This document shows positions 47,446-60,500 of a stretch of DNA of 64,000 nucleotides, one piece after another. Below the pieces are notes generated by a model. It was not told the DNA's origin and searched no databases. It saw only the letters and a list, made by a program, of their open reading frames with translations. The position numbers and the translations under genes are program-made. The stretch is taken from the NCBI GenBank assembly GCA_034440635.1, contig JAOTON010001028.1, positions 1,364,001 to 1,428,000 on the forward strand. Direction: 5' to 3'. Each line of letters opens with the position of its first letter. Within the stretch, counting starts at the first letter, position 1. The stretch comes from Lepas anatifera. Lineage: Eukaryota > Arthropoda > Thecostraca > Lepadidae.

Positions 47446-47611
47446 GTAAGCGAGCAACGATGAGTGTTACCACAACGGAAAAAAGTGCCGTTTGCTAGTT
47501 AATCTCGAAACTCCTGCTCAGAACAAAATTTCGTTCTTAAACCAATAGTTGTTTGATTTGGGCCAGTTGCTACCCTGCGTTCATGTCCCTAACATAACCC
47601 GGAAACTTGTG

Positions 47612-48063
47612 CAGGGGCGCAGCCAGAGCCTCAGTATGGGGGGGCACAGCACCATGGAGGGATCACTTTCGAGGATAAGGGTCACTTTTGCTAGCTTTAC
47701 AAAAACGTCGCCAGGGAAGCTCTGAGGAGTGTCTCAATCTGTCTGGCCAAATCCTGCTGCTGGAGAAAACTAGGGCACCAGCTGGGGTTTCATGGGCTGC
47801 TTCACATAGGCACTCAATTTTCTTTCGAGCTGAGCGTCTGAACTGGTTCGGGGCCCTGAGCTGGCCTAAAGCCCCCAGAGCAGATCTAGGGGCTCCTTAA
47901 GGGAATGTGCTTCGTTACGTTCTATTAGGGAAAGTTTCGCGATTTTTCCCAATTTGGCCCACCCAAACGGGTGGTTTGGCCCCCAAAAGCTGCTTCTAGA
48001 TCCGCCAATGCCTGGGAACCAATGAGGGGCACATTCCCCTGCGTCCCTTTGGCTGCGTCTCTG
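47612..48063. mobile_element. hAT-like fragment related to element C
   Basis: It begins CAGGGGCGCAGCCAGAGCC and ends near GGCTGCGTCTCTG, like the ends of the element at 26721. The interior has GAGCTGGCCTAAAGCCCCC and related satellite-type units. No matching 8-bp duplication was found, so the boundaries are uncertain and the copy is probably rearranged. Confidence 0.5.
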
Positions 48064-50003
48064 ACCGAGGGGCACATTCAAACTAAACAAAAGTGTAAAA
48101 GTTAAAACAACAGTTAAAATTATCAAAGACATTGGGATACTTTCAGTAGGTGAACCTTTACCGTTCTAGGTAGGCACCTAAATGAGGAAATGTCTTTTTA
48201 TTCAGAAGAAAATTCACAACGAATGTACACAGTTACGCGATTAAGGGCCACTTCCGAGCTAAGGGTGCATCAATAAAGAAGGTGCACGTTTTAACGGCCG
48301 AGGGGCACTTTCATTCAGAGGAAAATTCACAATGGAAAACTGATTTATGACGAGGCGATATGACTACAGTTTTGCCTCATATAGAGAGCAGGGCTACTAC
48401 AGATAAATTTAGGTAACATGTTCGACCTCTCTACAGCCAAAAATCTATAAGCCCTTAGGCTGACTAGGATCCATTCAGATACGTATTTTTACGATATCCG
48501 AAAAATACAAATAATTTTGCTCGTTAGCTCGTGTTAATCTCTATTTGTGCGTACTCTGGAATTTTTGTACGACTGCGGGCTTGTAGGAGACCCAGAGCCA
48601 ATATTTCGCCACAAAACAAAGCTTTTTCAAAGCATGGTCCAAGTTTATGTCAACGGCCCTGCCCCCTCCAATAATTTTACCGTTCCTACGCCTATGTCAG
48701 GGGGCGCCGAGGGTCGATGGGGGAACCCGCCCCCTTTGCCTCCTTGGATCCAAGCATGGGGCATGATAGGTAAGACGAGCACGGGCTCTGTGAATTAAAC
48801 CAGCAATGGTATAAATGTCCCATTACTTGCATTAGTGCATCTTGGGGTGCCTTTTCAGGAGCCAAAGCACGCATTCCTACCATTTGTTGTCTGTCAAAAT
48901 AAAGGGAGAGAAATAAATATCCACCTGTGGATGATGTCATGATCTGGCAGCCACTACCATACTTAAGCAGGCTTCGAGGGCTTCGATTGGCTGATACTCA
49001 CCGTGACGTCAGCATATGTCGTCACTCCAACGGCTGACAACTGTGGCCTGCTGCTAAGGGTACACGAAGGGTACATTTCAGGTAGTTTTTAGGTTCTCTG
49101 TACGGAAATTTTGAGTCTCAAAACAAATGATATCTTGAGTACCGGCTTTTTCGGCATACTTTACAACTTGGCTATCTCTTTTAAAATCACGTTATAAAGG
49201 TGCCACATTCCTTTTAAGGCTTACGGGAAAGGGCCCATGCGGTGCACACCCTAAGGAAAAGTGAGAATTCCTTTTAGAGCGGCGCACACTCGTATCTAAA
49301 ACCTAACAAGTGAGCGCTCTGTTGAATTTCCCATCGACATAGCGAAAAAATTTCGAACAAATGGTACAACTTCAGTCTATACCTACAGTGATTTCTAGAA
49401 GCTTGCATATGTGTGTAATTTTAAACCCTGTGCCTATCAACGCACAGCCGACGTACCCAAGTTCGCCCGATTTGCACTAGATGCTTGTTCGTGATTGTGT
49501 TGTATGAATTCTATGCTGCGCCGAGTAGTGGGTCCATAGCTGGGCTGGAGACCGCTTCTCCAGATGCCGTGAACCGTAGAGTTTCCGCTAACAAAATAGA
49601 CATTTCCCCTCGAATGAAAAACAAATTGTTGGACCCAAATTCTAGTCACATCCTTTTTGAGTTATTGAACATTTGAACTCATTCAACATATGGATGAAAT
49701 TAGTTTTCAGGATAAAATCGGAAGCATCACCTCCAACTCTCCGCTGCTCCAATCCCCTGTTTTGGGAGCCTGTAATTGTTTTTAATTTTTCATGCACTTT
49801 TCAAAATCAAAACGAACATATTTTACTTTCATTTGTGTAAAACTAAATATTATAGGACATTAATGTTAGCTCTGCTCACATTACCACAGGCACATATTTT
49901 ATGGTACATACCTTATCCCTGATCAATTTTACGTATCTGAAGAATTTATAGGAGGTATTCAAGGTCAAGAAACTGGACCTCAAAACCCAAAATCACCTGG
50001 TAG
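48064..50003. other. Intergenic, no gene recognised
   Basis: Contains a hAT-like end fragment near 48690-48755 (CCTACGCCTATG, GGCGCCGAGGG, CCTTGGATCC). I see nothing else. Confidence 0.35.
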
Positions 50004-50253
50004 CATAGGCGGATCCAGGGGCAAGGGGGGCACGTCCCCCCCGATCGACCCTCGGCGCCCCCTGAAAGGTCGATGGCGCCCCCCTGAAATGTCGCTTCCC
50101 ACCCCCACCCCCAGGATACGAAAGTCGGCGCCCACCGATAGGATTTGGCGCCCACCTGATAGGTTTTACCGGTCATAAGTGGCGCCCCCTGGTCCGGGTG
50201 GCGCCCCCCCGGGAAGGTGCCCCCTCCGATCGGCAATCCTGGATCCGCCTATG
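50004..50253. mobile_element. 250-bp hAT-like MITE
   Basis: Ends CATAGGCGGATCCAGGGG and CCTGGATCCGCCTATG are inverted matches. Flanks cctggtag and gctggtag agree at 7 of 8. The interior is full of GGCGCCC units. A relative lies at 33677-34018. Confidence 0.75.
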
Positions 50254-51432
50254 GCTGGTAGAAGCGGTGCTATAGGAACATCTGCCCACCAATCAGCTCA
50301 CAACTTTCATTACACGATGAGGTCCTAAGCATCTAAGATCTGCTATCTCGAAATTTTCATATCATGACCTAAAATTGGGTCAATTTTTGCAACCATTAAA
50401 GCTTATGGTGAAAAATAGAAATGACTATTTGCAGTAAATATTTGATAGATCAGCTGAAAATTCCTCATAGCTCATTCTAGTCCAGTCATTCAAGTCCTCA
50501 TTCTTAGCACGACCCTGATGATAAAGGTGAGTTTTGAGCATCTGACAGGTCTAAAAGTTCATGTGAGGTCGCCTGAGCATACTAAGATTATTTTTCTAAT
50601 ATCGCCATGTGTCACCATGTGGCACTGGCCTAGCTTGAGGTCGTGTTATTTTCCCATTTGACTCGATATGGTCATATTATACACCATTCGATTTGCCACG
50701 ACTTAATCCAGTGATGCCTAAATATTTTCTCTAATTCCACACGGTAAAACTATATAGGGGAAAATATACAATGCCTTGTAGGCCTATGGAATCTCTTGAC
50801 ATTTGTTGGCTTTAATATTGACCTGACATAAGACTATTTAATATAATTTCGCTTCGTCATGTCATAAACTTTTAAACCCCATCCGTAAGTTTGTTTCAGT
50901 TTTTCAGGAAATGTGATACGTTGGGAATCATACGTAGAATCAGGCATATAGAATAATACGTAAAGAAATAGAATAACACGTAGTTTGGAATCAATTTTAT
51001 TTCTACTTTTCAGCCGCAGCATAACTTAATTCTACACATCTGAACCATTTCCGAAACGCTCCACTTTTATAACAGCCATGAGCCAAAGACGGCACCCGTA
51101 ACGTATGTATTGCCACCTACGCTCAGTTTGAGACAGCACCACGCTTGCAAGTTGTAAACGCTGACTTGCTTCCAACAACTCCATCGACCATGCTCCTCCA
51201 CCGAAACAACAGGTACACCAAATCACATCATATTTAGCTGTGAAACATTTCTAAGTAACACATCTACGTCAATTTTGAGTGGTAGGCACACACTTACCAC
51301 CAGCGATTTGTCTCTCATTCACTTTTCTTCTCTAACAGCATCCGTGCTAAGGCGGACCTCGGATGACAACACCAATAAGGCCACTTTGTTCCGCCATGGA
51401 ATAACGTCATGTTCAAATTCAACAACCTATCC
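50254..51432. other. 3' flank of the serine protease homolog gene
   Basis: AT-rich sequence with scattered TGACCT motifs near 50500-50830. No gene recognised. Confidence 0.35.
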
Positions 51433-51748
51433 CTATCCAGCAATGCTCTGCCTGATGAAATCGAGCGCAGCCTCCGTGCTGGCGTACACCCCCGGCACGT
51501 CCTTCTCGCCACAACCGATACCCCAGGCTGTAATACCCGCCTGAACGTACACACCGTCCACAGAGCACACCAGGGGCCCCCGCCGTCTCCTCTGCACGCA
51601 TCCACCCCTTCCTCCCCGCCAGCACACACGAAACTACCGTCAAGGCCGAAGAAGCGGCCCAGACGCGTCTTCTTCAGGTTGTTCTCGCAGACGTCGTTGG
51701 CAACCATCGGCAGACGCACCTTCTTCAGAATAACCGAGAACTGGCCAT
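51433..51748 (-). CDS. Serine protease homolog, last exon, with a frameshift
   Basis: The acceptor ctacag before 51748 joins in phase to the exon at 53256. The exon encodes GQFSVILKKVRLPMV, then ENNLKKTRLGRFFGLDGSFV and CAGGEEGVDACRGDGGGP: the catalytic GDSGGP motif reads GDGGGP, so Ser195 is Gly. This is the hallmark of non-catalytic masquerade/SPH-type clip-domain proteins, which act as cofactors in melanisation (proPO activation), clotting or adhesion. The rest of the fold (LVCSVDGVYVQAGITAWGIG, CGEKDVPGVYASTEAALDFI) is present but one frame over. A single base seems to be missing in the G/C run at 51573-51581, exactly after GGGP. The stop in the second frame is at 51433. Either the gene is newly broken or the run is misassembled; the intact remainder favours a recent change or an error. 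Confidence 0.9.
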
Positions 51749-53255
51749 CTGTAGATACAGTCGCATGTCAATCAGTCGCACTTCCTCACAACGGGACGGG
51801 CCACGGGTGCTGATTTCTCGGTCAAGTCACGATATCTTATCTATTTAGCTCCTGGGTTGAGATCTCGGGCCGGTGGCGGTGGTCAGGACCCCCTGGATTT
51901 TGGGTCTCCTATAGGCTTTGTATCAGGGGGTGGACATGAGATACTTCTCTAGAATTCTGGGGGTTTTGAAGGTTCCATTTCTGGGTCTGATAGTTTTTTT
52001 TTGCAGCAAAATTTCACATGTAATTCCAATGAGACTGTTTGCAGGGGTTTGGGGCACGGGCCAGTAGGAAAATTTAAGCGGTGGTTAAGGGTATATTCTT
52101 ATTTTTAGTATGTAAAATTGATCAGGCTATCTTCTGGGTGCAGTTTCTAGTCCCTGACATGCTTTTATAACAAAGCAAATCCACGATGAATTTCATGCTA
52201 ATTCCTTCAGAATTCTGTTTCGAACGTTTCGCTGAACCAATCAGAACGCTGTATTCTACCTTATGCTACCAGAACCATAGGTATCTTGAACAAAACCCTC
52301 CAAAATACTACCATATCCTCAACATGCTGCCAAATCAGGCAGTCAGCTGGCTGTCATGTTCGAACCGTATCTATAGGAACCGTGCTTTGTATAGGGTTTG
52401 TATTGCAGTGCCAGCGTTAACCATCCTGGACTCCCAGGCCCATCCAGGACAGGATAATGGATTCTCTGCATTGATTTGACTACATATACAATGCATATTA
52501 CAAGCATGTTTTTCGAGTGAGATAGAGTGGTGAACACGAACAGATAGGGATTGTAAAGACCAAGCTGCTCCAAATCAATCAGATATCATACTCCATGCAG
52601 AAGCAGATCCAGGGAGTGTGACGCGGCCATGGCCACCTAAGCGGCCGAATTGTGCACACGTTTAGCCACCTGTAGGTCAATTTCCCTGCACAATAGTTGT
52701 GAAGGATGTTACTCTACTTACAGTGGCGGATCTAGCCGAGTAGTTTGGGAGGGGCAAACCAAAGTCGAAAAAAAAAAAATAAAAAAAAATAAATAACAAA
52801 ACGTCGCGCAGTGAAAAATTGCGTTACAATATGCCTTTTTGGTAGGATTTTGGGAACTGGAGACGAAAAGCAAAAAAAACAGGCACGGGGTGAAAAATAT
52901 AGACTCAAGATACTTTTTTCCCTATCCAAGCCCCAATATTTACACTGCACTTCACTAATTCTGTTTAAAGTTGAGAGTTGAAGCACCAAAATCTTGCTTA
53001 CAAGCTAAAAAGGAGTCGGGGAAAAAGGAGGTCGATCGCTTTGGGGGGGGCAAAAACATAGTTTTGCCCCGAGCTTTTCCGCTTGGGGGGACAATTGCCT
53101 TTTTTGCCCCCCTGGATCCGCCTCTGTCTACTTATCCCACAACCAAACTTTGATTAATATCCACATATGACTGGACGACTGCGATAATAAAGCTCTAATT
53201 CATACTCCAGGCAAGCGGAGAGACGCGCCATCGCGTCATTGAGGAGCTTGCTCAC
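51749..53255 (-). other. Intron of the serine protease homolog gene
   Basis: A 1507-base intron with phase-1 boundaries (donor GTGAGC at 53255, acceptor CTACAG at 51749). It contains a 406-bp hAT-like MITE (52721-53126) and two stretches (about 51865-51960 and 52375-52475) that resemble 53480-53600 upstream of the exon. These share GGATTTTGGGTCTCC and TTTGTATAGGG-type words and form an unnamed local repeat. Confidence 0.8.
52721..53126. mobile_element. 406-bp hAT-like MITE in the intron
   Basis: Ends CAGTGGCGGATCTAGCC and TGGATCCGCCTCTG are flanked by a perfect 8-bp duplication tctactta (52713-52720 and 53127-53134). The interior includes an A-rich run and matches 33306-33676, so the family has at least two members here. 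Confidence 0.88.
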
Positions 53256-53414
53256 CGTTAAAAGCGTCCTTGCCCCATCCAGATGCCACGCAGCGTCCGG
53301 TGAACTTCTGGCCGGGCTCCGGCAGGCAGATGGGCTGGATGTGACTGTCCAGCTGGGCCGGCGAGCTCAGCTTCAGCACGGCCACGTCATTGAAGAGTGG
53401 GCCGCGTAGGAAGT
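53256..53414 (-). CDS. Serine protease homolog, catalytic-Asp exon
   Basis: A 159-base exon between CAG (before 53414) and donor GTGAGC (after 53256). It encodes DFLRGPLFNDVAVLKLSSPA then QPICLPEPGQKFTGRCVASG and WGKDAFN. NDVAVL holds the catalytic Asp position of S1 proteases, and the SGWGKDxF stretch is typical of clip-domain serine protease homologs. It starts and ends in phase 1, fitting the exon at 51748. The upstream exons, with the clip domain, signal peptide and His-loop, are not recognised in the window. They may lie beyond the Penelope-like element or outside it. Confidence 0.92.
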
Positions 53415-53429
53415 CTGGGGGGACACATC

Positions 53430-54253
53430 CGACCACTTAGTGGAGGAGAGCCGTAGATAGGGCCCCAGGTGCATGGGTGGAAATCCCGGGGGGGTTGGGG
53501 GGTCAGGACCTCCTGGATTTTGGGTCTCCCATAGGCTTTGTATAGGGCTTGTATAGCCGTACCAGCGTTAACCCACCCAGGACCCCTCTGGATCGAGAAG
53601 AGATCTCCAGCCATGCCCAGGTGGCATCCATTGCACTGTTGCATACGCATCGGATAAGAGGGTTTGCACCGCCCCACTTCCTATCCCAAAATTCCCAAAC
53701 TGGAAAAACAGGAAAGTTTTGTAATATGCTGGTGCGGAACGCAACGGTGGCCCAGATCCGACGAGTTTTTGGTTCTAGAGTGGAATGTTCCTTGCCAGCA
53801 GCAGGTTGAGAATTGATTGCCCCTCACGTTTTTGCCGGTAGTAACGCTTATGCGCGAATGGTTCAGATTTCGTGACGGTTGTCAGCAGCTGCCTCCTCGG
53901 GCAGTGGCGATGCACTGTATAGTCCGTACCTAGGCACACAAGAGTGCTTCCAACAGGGCATTGTTTGTCCGAGAAGTGATCCTGTACTACGTAAACTCAT
54001 CATCATTCCCTGGAAAATGAATAAACTCAGCAATGGTGTACAGCTACGACCTTACCCAAGTATTCACTTAGAGACAAAACGATAGTGCAAGATACAACCG
54101 GTATCACATTTAACGAGATATAAATGCCTTCAATTAGTCTAATGTCCATCCCTATTGTTTGCATTGAACTCCAGTTCTTTGTTTCTTGTTTCCTACATGC
54201 TATCATTGCATTATATTTTATTATATTATATACTATATATTACATGTATTATA
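53430..54253. other. Upstream of the protease homolog exon; local repeat
   Basis: 53480-53600 is a copy of the repeat seen in the intron. The rest shows no recognised exon or element. Confidence 0.4.
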
Positions 54254-54823
<570 letters not shown>

Positions 54824-55887
54824 GCTTTACCCAACGACACAAAAATATTGATACAACATTTAGAACAAGCATCTAAGAAACTCTCAAAATGTAAATATGC
54901 TCTGGCATTCAACACCACATGCATAAAAGAAAATATACTGCCGAAGTATACAGATATAAAAGCTGACCCGGCAATAAGAGCAAAAACATTCACCAAAAAC
55001 TACAGAAAGAAGATTGTGCAGCATGAAATTGAAGCAAAAGGAGAAGAACTCAGTTCTTAGTGATAGAATTCAACAATTGAGAACAAGTCTTTCTAGGTGT
55101 TCTCTTGATCAGCGTCTCCTACAAACCATCCATGCTAAGCTTGATGAAATATCCAGCAAAAGTGACCATGCCCTTAAGGTTAAAACTATCAAGAAATTGG
55201 CAAGACTCTATGGAGGTGATCTTGTGCTTCCTGAGTCCAGTGATGGGTATCTCAACTTGTCCTCTGTACAGCTGACAGAAAGTCAAAAGGAATTACTTAA
55301 CTTAGGCTTAAACTGCCACATTCAAACAAAGTATGACCCTTTGGAGAAAAAGGCAAACATGGAGATGCTCTACCAGGACATTCTACGTCTGGAAGAAGAC
55401 AAAAAGGTACTCGTGCATGAAAACCTTAAGGCTTTATTGGCAGTAGAGGGAAGAAAGATCAGGATTCCAGGCGAAGTACACTATGAACGGATGAACTTCG
55501 TCAAGCCGCTCGAGAACTACGTGAAAATGACACCATCATAATAAGAAGAGCCGACAAATCTTCTAATTTTTTAATTCTAAATAAGGATGAATACCTACAG
55601 AAGATGGATTCGATTCTCTCGGATAAAAAGTAAGCTTACTAGAGTGAGCAGGAACAACACAAAGGAATTGCAGGCTAAGGTCAACAAATTGATTCGCAGC
55701 GCAAACGCTGTTATCGGAGGGGTCCACTTTGAACCTATCGTTGGTGACTACGCACCAGGCTATGCGTACGGGAATGTCAAAACCAATAAAGCAGGAAATC
55801 CCCTTCGCCCTATCATATCGCAAGTCTCCACGCCCACCTACCACCTGGCAAAACGACTAAACCGGCTAATCACACCATACTTACCAG
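54824..55887 (+). pseudogene. Penelope-like element, N-terminal and early RT part
   Basis: Frames in order: a segment with AFNTTCIKENILPKYTDIKA (to a stop near 55060); a segment with LARLYGGDLVLPESSDGYLN and LTESQKELLNLGLNCHIQTK (55060-55500); RRADKSSNFLILNKDEYLQK (about 55540-55610), the start of the RT region; and GNVKTNKAGNPLRPIISQVS (about 55775-55835), then ITPYLP at the insertion point. These are the usual N-terminal and RT1-RT2 landmarks of Penelope-like elements. At least three frameshifts (near 55055, 55500 and 55610) break it, so it cannot make protein. Confidence 0.9.
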
Positions 55888-56489
55888 CAGGGGCGTAGGA
55901 ACGGTTTGAAAAGTGGGGGGCAGCCTTAGAGGGGGCCCACCTCAAGGGGGCAGACCGCGGGGCCCCTAATTATAAAAAAATCAGTTGGCTCGTTTGGTGT
56001 CAATAAGGCACGCATGCACACTGGGATGTCGATATGTGGAAATTTGAGAAATTAAATTTTGCCCCATGATTTCGAGTTGTCCCTATTATAATCTAATAAA
56101 TCATAGTCAAACGCCAAAAGAATATTTTTTGGTTTTTTACTTAGACCCTTTTCAAATACGAAATCTATTTTTAAGCTCTTTTGGAGGATTTCAATAATGT
56201 TTTACCACGAGCGCCTCTTTTATATTTACAGATGTTTAGGCCCTTTTATCACATTTACAAAATTAAAAACTTTTTAGAAAACTACAGACAATGCTTTGAT
56301 ACCAAATAGCCTAACTTCGCTATGCCTAATCAACTCGTATTTGCTTATTTAATGCCAAAATGGGAAAATTCATTTAGGTTATTACGTATCCCTTTTTTCC
56401 ATCATTAATAAATACGCCTAGCTATATTTCGATGCCTAAAATGCAGAGTTCCAGCATGACTGCAAGTGCAATGTAGGTACTGGATGGCC

Positions 56490-56660
56490 AGCATGGTGTT
56501 ACAGTGGTTAGTAACCTTGCTTTCCACGCAACCAACCCGGGTTTTAGGCACGGCAGATTCCTTGTACAAGGAGCAATTCGCCTCCCAAGAAACCCCTCCA
56601 ACAGGGAAAGAGTTGGCGACGCCATATAACCCTGGCATCGAAAGACTTTCGATGGCTCAG
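56490..56660 (+). repeat. tRNA-derived SINE, copy 5
   Basis: The plus-strand head GTTACAGTGGTTAGTAACC (A-box-like) and CGGGTTTTAGGCAC (B-box-like) is followed by GAGTTGGCGACGCCATATAA, the body shared by the other copies. It is inserted in hAT-like element A. Confidence 0.6.
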
Positions 56661-57573
56661 GGACGACTGTTGCTCGGCATTTGGTGCGGGGTCCGTGTCC
56701 CATTCATGCTTTGTGTTGGGATTGATATGGGATGGAGTTTGATTAGGCCCAGTTCTCGGGACTCATTTGGAAACACTCGGGTAGTAGGTGCCTTGGCTTT
56801 TTTTTACGAAGCGCTCCTCCTCCAGGGGCTTGCAGGCAGCGGACTATCGAACTTGAACGTTCCCAGACAAGCTATCGGGCCCGTTTCGGGTTTCTTGTTC
56901 TATATTACAGTTGCTGATATTTGTATATTCGTTTCGGGGGCCCACCTCAAAAAGGGGGGCAGTATCTCCCTGACCCCCGGTTCCTATGCCTATGCCGCCC
57001 AGGGGACGCCAAATTATCTCGGAGGGCCCCAAGGTCCAGACCATGGCTCAGGAACCCAGATCAGTCAGCTCAAGGGTCCAGACCAGTGCATTAGCCTCGG
57101 GACCAGCTTATCAAGGGACCCTACATAAGCGCAGGACCCCCAGAAGCTCATCACAGGGGAGCCCCAGATTCGCACAGGGTGCCAGATTAGCTTAGGGGCC
57201 CGGTTCAGCTCGGAGGTCCCCAGGTCGACTTATGTAGGGTCTCAAAAAAGCTCAAGGGGCTTGCTCAAGCTCACGGATCCCAGATTAGCTCAATGACTAG
57301 AACAGTTCGGGTGCCCCAGACCAGCTCAGGGCTCTTGTTCACCACAAGACAGCTCAGCTCAGGGGCCCAAATAGGCTGATATAGGGTCCCCTCTCATACC
57401 AGCTCAGGGGCTCCATTCAAGCTCACGGCCCCCAGCTTAGCCCAGAGACCCTAGAAGAGTTCAGGTCCCCCATACCAGATCAGAGGCCCCAGTTAAGCAC
57501 AGCGGTACCCAGATTAGCTCAGGGCCCCAGCTAGGCTTAGGGGTCCCAGGGTGGCTGATATAGTCTCAGAACA

Positions 57574-60500
57574 CAGTGGCGTAGCCAGGATTCGGCCAAG
57601 GAGGGGTCCGACTACCGTCGGGGGGCCAGGCCTGGGTCCCCTTAGTAACCGGGGCCCATCTCCTATATCTTTTTATAGTATTTTAACATTATAATATTTT
57701 TAACAAGGAAATTTTGTTGTACCTTTTTAAACATTTATTCATATTTTGCTTATAGCTTGATTTTTTCGATCCGACCAAGTGTTGGTAAACTAAGGTCACC
57801 AAATATTAAGGATGGTCCATACCTTATATGGTAGCGTGGCTTTAATAACAGCTTTGTGCCGTATTTCGGGAAAATGTTGATGGGCGCATAACCTGAGTTT
57901 ACCTCAATTCACTCGGGTAATCAGACATGCAATTGGAGGTCAGTCGTTTTGAGTACGAAGAAATGATCTTCTACGGGAAATGATTAGCCAATATTTCCCG
58001 GTGTCGAATCCATGATCTCTTTTAATCAGTATATTTCCAAAGAAACGGAACAAAACGAATAAAAAATGCAAGAGATATGGTAGTGTGTCCCGAACGCTAC
58101 ATGGCCTCTATTCCGTCGACAGATCCTGTTGAGATCCAGTTACTTTCTTACCCTTGCTATCTAGTAAACGAACAAATTACCAAGACAAAAGGCGCCCAAG
58201 ATATCTATCGCCTTGGCTCACTCTGTTATTGTTATTTTCAACCTTGCATACCTAGCTCTCTTTTTGGGATTATGCTCATCAATTTCTGTCATTGCCCTTG
58301 TTAGTCTGGTTTCCTACGAAAATATTTGAAAGTTGTTTATTTCAGAATATTTAGGAATGTAGTTATTGGTGTTAACCTAATATATTAAAAATTGACTGAA
58401 GTGCCAAAATCCCTGTTCGATTTGCTCTTATGGTAAAATTAGATTAATTTTTGCCTTTCCTTCGATATTAGTGCTTGATCGACATGTTTCAATTTATCTT
58501 TTTTAGTACGCAATAGGGGTAGATACACTTTTTCTGAGGCATATGATTTTGAAAATTTTTATTTGAGCTCTGGGGCCACTAAGACCAACACTTGGCGGCA
58601 CTCACAAAGTTAATTTTCGGTCGCTCTCCCGATTAGATCTCAGAGGGTCTCTGAGACCGATTCACGGTGCCTCTTGATCAAAACTGGGGGCCCCTGAGAA
58701 TCTCTCGGGGCTCCTGAGATTAGTTATCGGCAGCACCTCTGAGACTAATTATTGGGCCCCCAGATTTGCTCTGGAGGGGGTTGAGACTGACTATCGTGGC
58801 CATCCAGATTAGATCTTGGGGTCTCCTGAGGCTGTCTTTGGGGTGGGGGAGGGGGCTGGGAATGACTTTCGACAGCCCTCTGAGACTTACTCTAGGGTGC
58901 CCGTGAGACAAACACCCCGGGGGGGGCGTGAAATTACCTCTGAGACTGAGCCTTTGGCGTTCCTGATACTGACTCTCGGAGGCTCCAGACTAGCTCTCAC
59001 GGGCCTCCAGACTAGCACTCGAGCCCGTGAGACCAAAACTCGGAAGCACCTCTGAGAATTACTCTCAGAACCTCGAGATCAACTATCGGATGTCTCTGAG
59101 ACTGACAACCGGGAGCCCTCTGAGGCTAACTTTTGGGTGTTCCCTGAGATTGACTCTCGGGGCCGCTTATACCAAACTTCGGGGGGCACAGCCTGAGGCT
59201 AGCTCTCGAGGGCTCCAAAAATTACCCCTTTGGCCCCCCTAAAACCAGCACTCTGCGGATGGATCAACTTAGACTAACTCTCAGACCCCCGGATTAACTC
59301 TCGGGGCCACCGAAAAGTAAATATTGACTCCTGAGAGAGAAGTCCGTGAGACTATGAGGGCCCCCTGAGATCGACTCTTGGGGTGCTCTGAGACAGACTC
59401 TCAGGGGGACCCCCGAGACCGAATCTCGTGGTCCCCTAAGACAGACTCTTGGGGTCCTCTTGACTGACTCTTGGGGTTCTCTGAGACTGAATCTCAGGCC
59501 CCCTTGAAATAGACTTTTGCAGGGCCCTGAGAACCACTCTCTGGGGGCCCATGAGACTAGCTCGGCCCCCTCCCCTGAGACAGACTCCCGGGGCCCCTGA
59601 TACCGACTGTTGGGGCCCCTGAGACCAACCCTCTGGGGCCCCCGAAATCTGCTTTCGGGGGCCTTGAGACCGACTCTCAGGTTGGGGGCCTTGAGGCCGA
59701 CTCGGGAAGCCCTAAAACGAATCTTCAGGGGCCCCTGAGACTGACTCTGGGGGCGCCGTGATCAGAGAATCCTTTGCAGTGGTTCAGATTGCCCCAAGGG
59801 GGGGGTCGGCGGATGCCTAGGGCCCCTTGGCTACACCACTGCATCCACACTTTCGGGGGCCCCCGAAATCACCATTTGGAGGCCCCTATAATAATTGTTC
59901 CACCAGACCAATACTCCGGAGCCCCTTGATACTGATGCCCGGGGGCTACTAAGACCAAGCTCGGGGTCCCACTTAGGTCAGGCTCAGGGGCACCCTTAGA
60001 CCCATTTTCGCGCTTTGCTGAGGAGTAGCTCGACACCGATGTTCCGGGGCCCTAAAGATGAATATTTCGAGCCCCCTCCCCCGAGACTAATGCTCGGTAC
60101 TCTGGGGCCCCTCGATGCCGATGCTCGGGGTCCTAAACCCAGGCCTGGGGGACCCTGAGACCAAACTCTGAGTCTTATGAGGCCAATGCTCGTGTCTCAC
60201 TCATGAGTCCCTCGATATCAATAGTCGGGGGCACCCCGAGGGGGCCCTGAACCCCTGAGACCAAGCTCAGGGGCCCCTGAGACCAAGCTCGAGGGGACCC
60301 TGAGACTAAGCTCGGATGCTCCCTGAGAGCAAGCTCGAGGGCCCCCTGACACCAAGCTCGGGGGTTCCCTAAGGCCAAGCTCGAGATCCCGTGAGACCAA
60401 GATCGAAAGGCCCATGAGACCAAACATTGAAAGGCCCATGAGACCAAGCTTGCCCCCCCTGAGACCAAGCTCCGTTGTCCCCTGAGACCAAGCTCAGGGG

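Noticed and set aside
59779..59842. A separate small hAT-like element inside element B
   Set aside because: The end-like sequences face inward, but the flanking 8-mers (atcctttg, catccaca) do not match. It is treated as an internal relic.
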